Positions 57,501 to 64,000 of a stretch of 64,000 nt of DNA are shown piece by piece. How positions within the stretch are numbered: the stretch's first letter is position 1; each line of letters opens with the position of its first letter. The DNA is from Parietaria judaica (taxonomy: Eukaryota > Streptophyta > Magnoliopsida > Rosales > Urticaceae). Under the pieces are notes generated by a model. It ran no database searches. It was not told the origin of the DNA and saw only the letters and a list, made by a program, of their open reading frames with translations. The position numbers and the translations under genes were made by a program. Where the stretch lies: assembly GCA_954871525.1 (NCBI GenBank), contig OX940861.1:10834842-10898841 (forward strand), read 5' to 3'.

Positions 57501-59146
57501 TCACCTTTTGAAATTTGAAATCTGATCAATACATAGTTATGAATAAATCCCAAATGGGACCAATGCAGTTGAAAATATTGGAAAAAATTATTGATTAGAA
57601 ATATGAATTCCCGTACCTGATACGGTTTCGACCATTGGATAGTCAGCCGAATCCATACTTTGCAAGTCTCTTTTAAGACCCTCACTTCTTGCTAAGCAGG
57701 GACCCCCATCCTGAAAGGTAAGATAATAGAAATTTGATAACTAATTTGTATATTTAATTAGTTTCCTAATTATGCTTGTGCGCATAATTCTGAAATAAAC
57801 TTCACCCGAAAACGCACTTTATTTTCATTAAAAAAAAACCTTCTATTTTTTAAAATGAAAAGAATCAACAATAAATAGAGTTTCCAAACAAAAAACGGTA
57901 CGTACCTGGCCGTCTCTTTCCCTCTGCTCTATAGAAGGACATTTACTTCGATACTCATGAAGTTCGCGGCAAAGATCCTCATTAGCAGCTTCAAGCCAAG
58001 CAATTCTTTCCTTGAGAATCTGCAAAATTTCTTACTTCAGTTGCATGATAATCCCAATAACTGACGTATAAATTTTTAGTTAATGACATAATTTAGTTAT
58101 CATAATTGGATTGTTTTGGTTAAATATTTATTAAAATCAGAGTTTGACCTGCGTTTCCTCAGACGATCCTCCGCCACGTGCACAAAGTTCAGCCTGTAGA
58201 TATTCTAATTGTTGGCGCATCTTCAGCATCTCACTGGACATGGGATCTCTATTCACCTGTGTCATTTTACAGAACAAACAACAAAAAACATATTACAAGG
58301 CTGAGGAGACTACTTCAAATTACTCACTAAAAGAAAAATGTTATACACTGATTCAACTCATACAACAACTTACAATAGGTTTATTTTGAATATTCCGGGC
58401 ACGATTTGCGTACTTCAAAGTGTTGAGGGTCTCCTCGGCGTTGATATCAGCAGGACTTATGCAGGCTAGAGAAAATCAAGAAAAATATGAGCAAACTCGG
58501 TTTTAAATATAAAGTAATAAGGCCACTAATTGAAGATTAGAAGTGACATCTTACCTATCATAACTGTTCGACTGTTACCACCAAGAGAGTCCTGTCAAAA
58601 TGCGTGGATTTTAGGTACACAATGTAAACAAGCGAAGTCTCGTTATCAATATTATTATTAATAATAAATTGTATACCTGCAAGAGCCGAGTAAGTTTACT
58701 GTCACGGTATGGGACATGAAGACCCTCTTTACGCTTCTTCTCATCACCGAGCGCGCTGATGACGTTTCCAAGTGCTAGAAGGCCTCTGTTAATGTGGACA
58801 CCTGTTTCAAAAGAATGTGTCTCAACATGACTGAACAGCCAGAAAGCAAGCGATTGAAGAGAGCAAATGATGAAAGTCAACATACCTTCTTTGAAACGCA
58901 GACCGTCGGAGCCTGTTCTCTTTGCTCGCTCTGACCCCGCAAGATCTACTAAGTGTAACTTAGCGCACAGATATTCCTCGTTCATACTTTCAATTAGACT
59001 GCCGTCGTCGGTGAACGTCGGGGTTAGCTTGCGCATCTGCTCTAAAGTTATCGTGAAGATCGCATGTGAACGACTATGCAGAAAATTGAAGGAAAAAAAA
59101 AATGTCATTAATAAGATTAGATTATGAAATTAAGAATTTCCAAAGC

Positions 59147-59187
<41 letters not shown>

Positions 59188-61108
59188 AAAAGGGATGATG
59201 TTATCTACCTTGACTGATTGTTCATATTTGTACTTCCAGTGGCTCTACATAATGATCCTTGTTCCAGGCATGACGCCATTTCTTTAAGTGTGCTGACGCT
59301 CACTTCCGTAGATCCCGCCAAAGTGATAACACCGTTTGATGTTTCTCGAATCTGTATTGGTGGTTTTCCCGGAGCCGTTACTTTTCCAGACGTTCCGTTT
59401 GCCGCCTCTGATTTTCCAATGGAGGTTGAATCCAGCAAGTCTCGTACTTCTTCTTTTAAAATCTTTCAGACCAATCAGTCATGTCAGAAATTGATAGACA
59501 GAGAAGAAGAAGAAGAAGAAGAAAAAAAAGGAATTTTGAGCTAAAAACAGTAAGCAATGCATATTTCCGCATACCTCAATGAAGGAAACGTGTAATTGGA
59601 ACTCAGTTTGATGCTTCAAGGTTTCAATCTTGTCAAACAAGACGGTCATAACTTGGGGGATGATTCCACTCGGGCAACCGTCTCTAAATCCGGTTCCCAT
59701 GGTGTACGTTTTACCAGAACCCGTCTGCATAATACATCAATGACTGGTCACATAGGACACAGAAAAGGTTTTACAATTTCGGATTGGACATATATTATTC
59801 GGGTTTCCAATACGATAATGGCGAGCTTTTACCTGACCATAAGCGAGAACAGTAGCATTGTACCCTTGGAACAAGCCTTCGACCAACGGAGACACGCATT
59901 CTTCAAACATTGCAGATGAATGCGTACCCGTGCTGCCATAGACTTGATCGAACGTAAATGAATGCGTACCAATTTGTACCTGAAAATGCCCATGAAAACG
60001 AAGTTTATCACATTACTTATTTTCAGCAATATTATGCAATTCACATGATTAATCTTCTCTTCGACGAAGTGCAACGAGGTGGGTATCGAATTATCTATGT
60101 GTGTGGGTGATGTTTCAACAAAAAAACAAATGACAGCAAACTATATCCTTCATCTAAAGCGTTTCAATTAGACAATTAAAACTCGAATAATCAATAAGAA
60201 AATCGTCAAAATCAAAGGAGCTAATGAATTGAAATAAATCAATGAATGAAGCGACGAAAATATCTACTAAGTCATAATCCAGATGGCACCACAAGATGTC
60301 AAGAACTGAGTGTAGATACGCAAACCATACTAGCATTTAAGGCACCATTATTTTCTTCCGACTTTTTTATTACCAAATCTACCCTTCTAATAGTATTGAC
60401 AATCTTTCTCTCATCTAGGAGTTAGAGCATGATTATCCACTCCTACAAGGCTTGACTCATTTCCTTCAGCGATTAAACAATATCTGGGTTGAGTGGAAAC
60501 TTATGCATCTCCTGAAAAGTTAACAACTTTTTCTGGCATAAATACTGAAACCCAGAATCCAGTAACTGCTGTTCCGAAGAAAAATCCATGTCGGAGGTTG
60601 AGCCCAAATGAGAGAAATCCAAACCAGACTTTTGGCGAGCTTGTGAACAAGACTTTCCCAAATTAGAAACATACAAACGAGTAGTTATCTACTCCTAAAA
60701 CTACGATCACCGAGTCAACCTAAATATTATATATACAATCTTCAATTATTCTATATAAAATTGACTCAAAAGTCTTGTCAATTCTCATGGATCTAGATCT
60801 CAAACGATCATCGCAAGAGGAAGAACAACGAATTACGGAAAGTACTCGTACGGAAGCAAAAGTCTCGGAAAAATGCTAAGCCAATGGGCGTCGAGTCGTA
60901 TCAGTCTCAGTCGAAAGGCCAATTTCACGAGCGAAGCAGGAAAAATCCACCGACATTATCGAGTGAGTGAGTGAGTGAGAGGTTTCACCTGAGGCTTGCC
61001 TGAGACGACAGTGACGCAGTCCTTGCATCCTTGAAGCTTCTCCTCTCCGATGAGCGGTCTGATGTGAACCGCCACTTTCACGCAGCAATCCTCCCCCGAA
61101 GCTTCCAT
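54588..61108 (-). CDS. KIN4A: Kinesin-4, KIN-4A/FRA1-type (24 exons)
   Basis: By eye 24 exons from ATG at 61108 to the stop at 54588 sum to 3093 bases (1030 residues), close to the usual FRA1 length, with all phases consistent. Exons: 60989-61108, 59833-59979, 59575-59724, 59209-59462, 58886-59073, 58677-58801, 58555-58591, 58374-58465, 58149-58256, 57906-58019, 57617-57710, 57392-57504, 57212-57310, 57007-57120, 56820-56936, 56641-56721, 56306-56378, 56092-56185, 55956-55984, 55780-55877, 55587-55685, 55284-55504, 54879-55188, 54588-54803. The N-terminal motor (~1-370) has [10 protein letters not shown], the P-loop QTGSGKT (~89-95), switch I NNQSSRSHA and switch II DLAGSER (~266-272), so it should be an active plus-end motor. 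A long coiled coil (~380-950) and the KIN-4-specific tail (WKRSHHQW … KWKWQKPW) follow. KIN-4A moves on cortical microtubules and is needed for oriented cellulose deposition and secondary-wall strength. Confidence 0.94.
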
Positions 61109-63230
61109 GGCAACTGGTTCGGGATTTGAGAGGCTCGAAAGCGAGAGAGAGAGAGCGAAGCGATCGACCAGGATTCAAGTCGATATCCCTATCGCATTGT
61201 GTGAGGGAAGGAAGGAAAGTTGCAGAAAGGAGGAATCGTAAAGACAGGGAAAATGATGCCGCAACTACAGTCGTGTTAACATCAGAGTTCTGGACCAGAC
61301 AATAATCTGGAAATATATTATAAGAGAGAGAGAGAGAAAGGAGGATGGAGAAGGGTAGTTTCGGTATTTTAGAGTTTGAGATAGAGAGTTCTAAAAGTAG
61401 CGGGTAATCCTGCCGAAGCTCAGAGCAGCAAGTGAGCAGCAACCACCACCACTATCATTTTCCTTGACCCTCACTGCACAACAGCCTTCTCAGAGTCAGA
61501 GGCTTGCGTTCTTCTCACTTTTTGGTTCTTTCCCAATTTGCCCTTCTCTTTTATCAACGGTCTCTGCTGCCTGCCACCGATGCACGGAGGGGAATTTACC
61601 GAACTACCCTCGTGTGTTTGCAGAGGAAAAAAAAAAAAGGCACGTGATAGGGCAAATGGGATTGTGCTAATTAAAGAGAGAGAGAGAGAAGCAAATGGGA
61701 CATTAAATCACGATTAAGTAGTAAGTAGTTGGTGGTTCGCTTATTGCAGTTTTTAAATGGGCATGTGAGTACGTGACTCTAATCCCAAGCCCTAACCCAC
61801 AGCCCATACGCCCATGCATTCATTGCTTTTAAATCCAAACCATCCCTCCTCCTGCGTTTATAATTCCGTCAAATCGCGATTCGGAGTCGGTCGGATTACC
61901 AAAAAATATTGGATTTACTCAAAATTTAGCAAAATCGGAAATCGGAATTCCAAGTCTAGTTTTCTTAGTGTGAAAGAAGTCAAGAAAACAATTGTGTGTG
62001 ACCACTAGTACTGTACTGCTTTCTCTAGAAAATAATTGAAGGTCACCTAAGTAAAGTTGTTCCTTTCTTTGGTTAATTGTGTTGTGTGGGAGTGAGGGAA
62101 ACTAGAGAGAGAGATGTGGTGGGCGCCCACCTCACATGGGCTATTTTAGTGTCTACCAATAAGTAATGCCCCAAAGTGGGCCCCACAAATAGTCAGTCTC
62201 CATGGTCCCAGCGTTAAACACAATATGTGGCAGTTGATAAACCCTCTCTTTATCTCTTCTTTCTATATGCAAATCGCAAGTTTACTTACGAGCTCCTTTA
62301 AGAAGAAAAAAAAAAAAAAAAGTCAGTGATGCTGCGTTGTGAGTCTTCTTAAACCCCTGCGTGAACCAGCTCATTTTGGGTATTTAATTTTAATTATTAT
62401 TTTATTTATAAAAAAAATCTACACCTACCTTTACGTTTCAGCCCCCACACCTTCCCTACACTCCACTGCAATACATCGCTACCAACAAACCAAGCTAAAA
62501 TAATTCCTCTCGCTTCACGCTCTCCTTGCAATTTTGCTCTCTACAGTGCATACATTATTGCGCAATAAATCAATTAAACGGTAACATTATATGTCGACAA
62601 TTTATATTTAATTTGATTTTGGAATTAGAAAATTTTGTCACATCCCCGATCATTTCTGCCGGTGACACCCTTTTCCGGTGAGGCAGAGAGAATAAAAGAA
62701 AGAAGTATATATGAAGTTGGATTTAAATTATTTATTGGTGATCTCTTTTTGATGTTGTTGCTTGCTCATGAGAAAGGATTAATTCTTCTTATCTGGCATA
62801 GCATGTTCTATGGCAGGAAGTGTGAAGCCATATGATATGGTATATAACATCATCATCTTGGTATAATAGTAGTAGTGTGGTGGTGGTTGTAGATTTTTAT
62901 AGGTTTCAAAGCAAGGGTTGGCAAAAGTAGATGAGCCAAAGCTATCAATGGCGTCAAAAGTTGGGAAATCTCTTCTTAATTAATGATGAATAATGAAGAT
63001 TAATGGCTGCATTTTACTTTCGAATCATATCATATCTCCCCGTAACGCACGTTTAATGCTCAAATGGGAAAGATAATAATATGTGGCGGTTTACGTGTTT
63101 TCATAATCATAATCATTATTAATGATCCATAACTATTTATTTGTACTATAGTATAATTTGGCAGATGATCGGTGAGTTGTTTCCATCGCCTAGATGTTGC
63201 TTCTTGCTTGCACATAATTAGAGCTCTAAC

Positions 63231-63277
<47 letters not shown>

Positions 63278-64000
63278 ACAAAAATATTCATATTAAATTA
63301 CAATATTTTGAGTTGGTTTGATCACTTGTCACGGTTCATTTGATATTATACAACACAATACAATTAATTAGTATCATTTTCTATAGTAGCGTTAAAATTA
63401 ATTTATGGTTTTATTTCATACCAAATAATAATTTTTCCATTGAATATTGCTTATTTGCTTACAGACGCTAAATCTGAATATGCATACCGTAATATTCTTC
63501 CACGTATTTTTCTTTCTTTCTTTCTAGTTACGCTTATATTTCTGCATAATTCCTTAGTTTTCTTTATCATTTGTCACGCTTTATTTATTTAATTTACTCT
63601 GTTACGCAACGTGTCTTTATATATATATAACTTGGTATTGTTCTCTCTTTCACATAAAAAAAAAAAAAAATGAATTCTATTTTTTCAAGCATAAGGTTTT
63701 ATTAATTAATAAAGTGTTTTTAAGTTTAATTAAAATTGTAACGTTTTGGAGAATGTTAAGAGTTAATAAGATGAATATGTGGTACGACATCAGAGAAAAA
63801 AAACAGTTAAAATATGGTAAAAAGGTGAGATAGATTATCCCCCTCACAAACAAATCCATGACAGCTTATCGTCAAGCGAGACTGCCAAACTTTAAAACAA
63901 TTGTGGCCCATCGCTCTTGACGTAACGTCACTTTCCTACGCTTATTATTATCTAAATATGCGCACATATATATGCATATATACTCTCAGATATATGTATT
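61109..64000. other. Upstream region of the kinesin gene and spacer
   Basis: Likely promoter and 5' leader of the kinesin lie at 61109-61500, with short (GA)n and (GAGT)n runs near 60961-60979, 61145-61155 and 61325-61340. Beyond that there is AT-rich spacer with a poly-A run (62308-62322). No gene with a credible frame was found to the window end. Confidence 0.5.
63232..63273 (+). repeat. (AG)n microsatellite
   Basis: About 21 uninterrupted AG units. The minus-strand open frame that begins with poly Ser-Leu is only this repeat read through. Confidence 0.97.

Overview
This is plant nuclear DNA, almost certainly from a eudicot. Coding exons are GC-rich and set in very AT-rich spacers. Introns follow GT..AG, and the protein-coding genes are closest to familiar Arabidopsis families. 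The species cannot be named from the sequence alone.

Four host genes are well supported. (1) An intronless secreted leucine-rich-repeat protein of the At4g06744 type lies at 27329-28672 (+). (2) A two-exon LRR receptor-like pseudokinase of the At5g67200 type lies at 44651-48048 (+). (3) A two-exon conserved plant protein of unknown function with a Cys/His-rich C-terminus lies at 51409-52959 (+). (4) A complete 24-exon kinesin of the KIN-4A/FRA1 family lies at 54588-61108 (-). They share no operon-like or pathway context; the window is an ordinary euchromatic stretch joined to a dense repeat nest.

Positions 1-20620 are a nest of LTR retrotransposons. A decayed Ty1-copia element (5' LTR end, primer-binding site, broken gag-protease-integrase) was hit twice by one large non-autonomous LTR family. 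One copy remains as a solo LTR (1472-2228, minus, TSD TTTAG). The other is a 12.5 kb full-length element (4017-16542, plus, TSD ACGAC) inserted in the copia integrase. The large element has no recognisable gag-pol. It carries a sense and an antisense intron-bearing coiled-coil gene that are paralogous to each other, an antisense exon resembling the 'putative gypsy type transposon' domain (PF04195), an F-box-like gene fragment, a 15-unit tandem array, and a further ~5 kb LTR-element fragment sitting in the intron of the antisense gene. A second copia element (18286-20615, TSD TATAT) keeps an open gag-protease frame but has lost the rest of pol and most of its 3' LTR.

Positions 20621-44600 are mostly AT-rich spacer with smaller elements: a solo LTR (21345-21944), a nested Mutator-like foldback element (24471-26936), a Helitron 3' terminus (36675-36704), two copies of one tRNA-derived SINE, a CG-rich MITE, a LINE-derived RNase H fragment, and a 2.5 kb hAT-type element (41288-43819) whose empty site survives next to it in a tandem duplicate. 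Related Mutator-like foldback elements also fill most of the receptor-kinase intron (46282-47251) and sit downstream of the unknown-function gene (53248-53779).

Exon boundaries, target-site duplications and repeat limits were read by eye. Family names come from recognising motifs, not from a database search.
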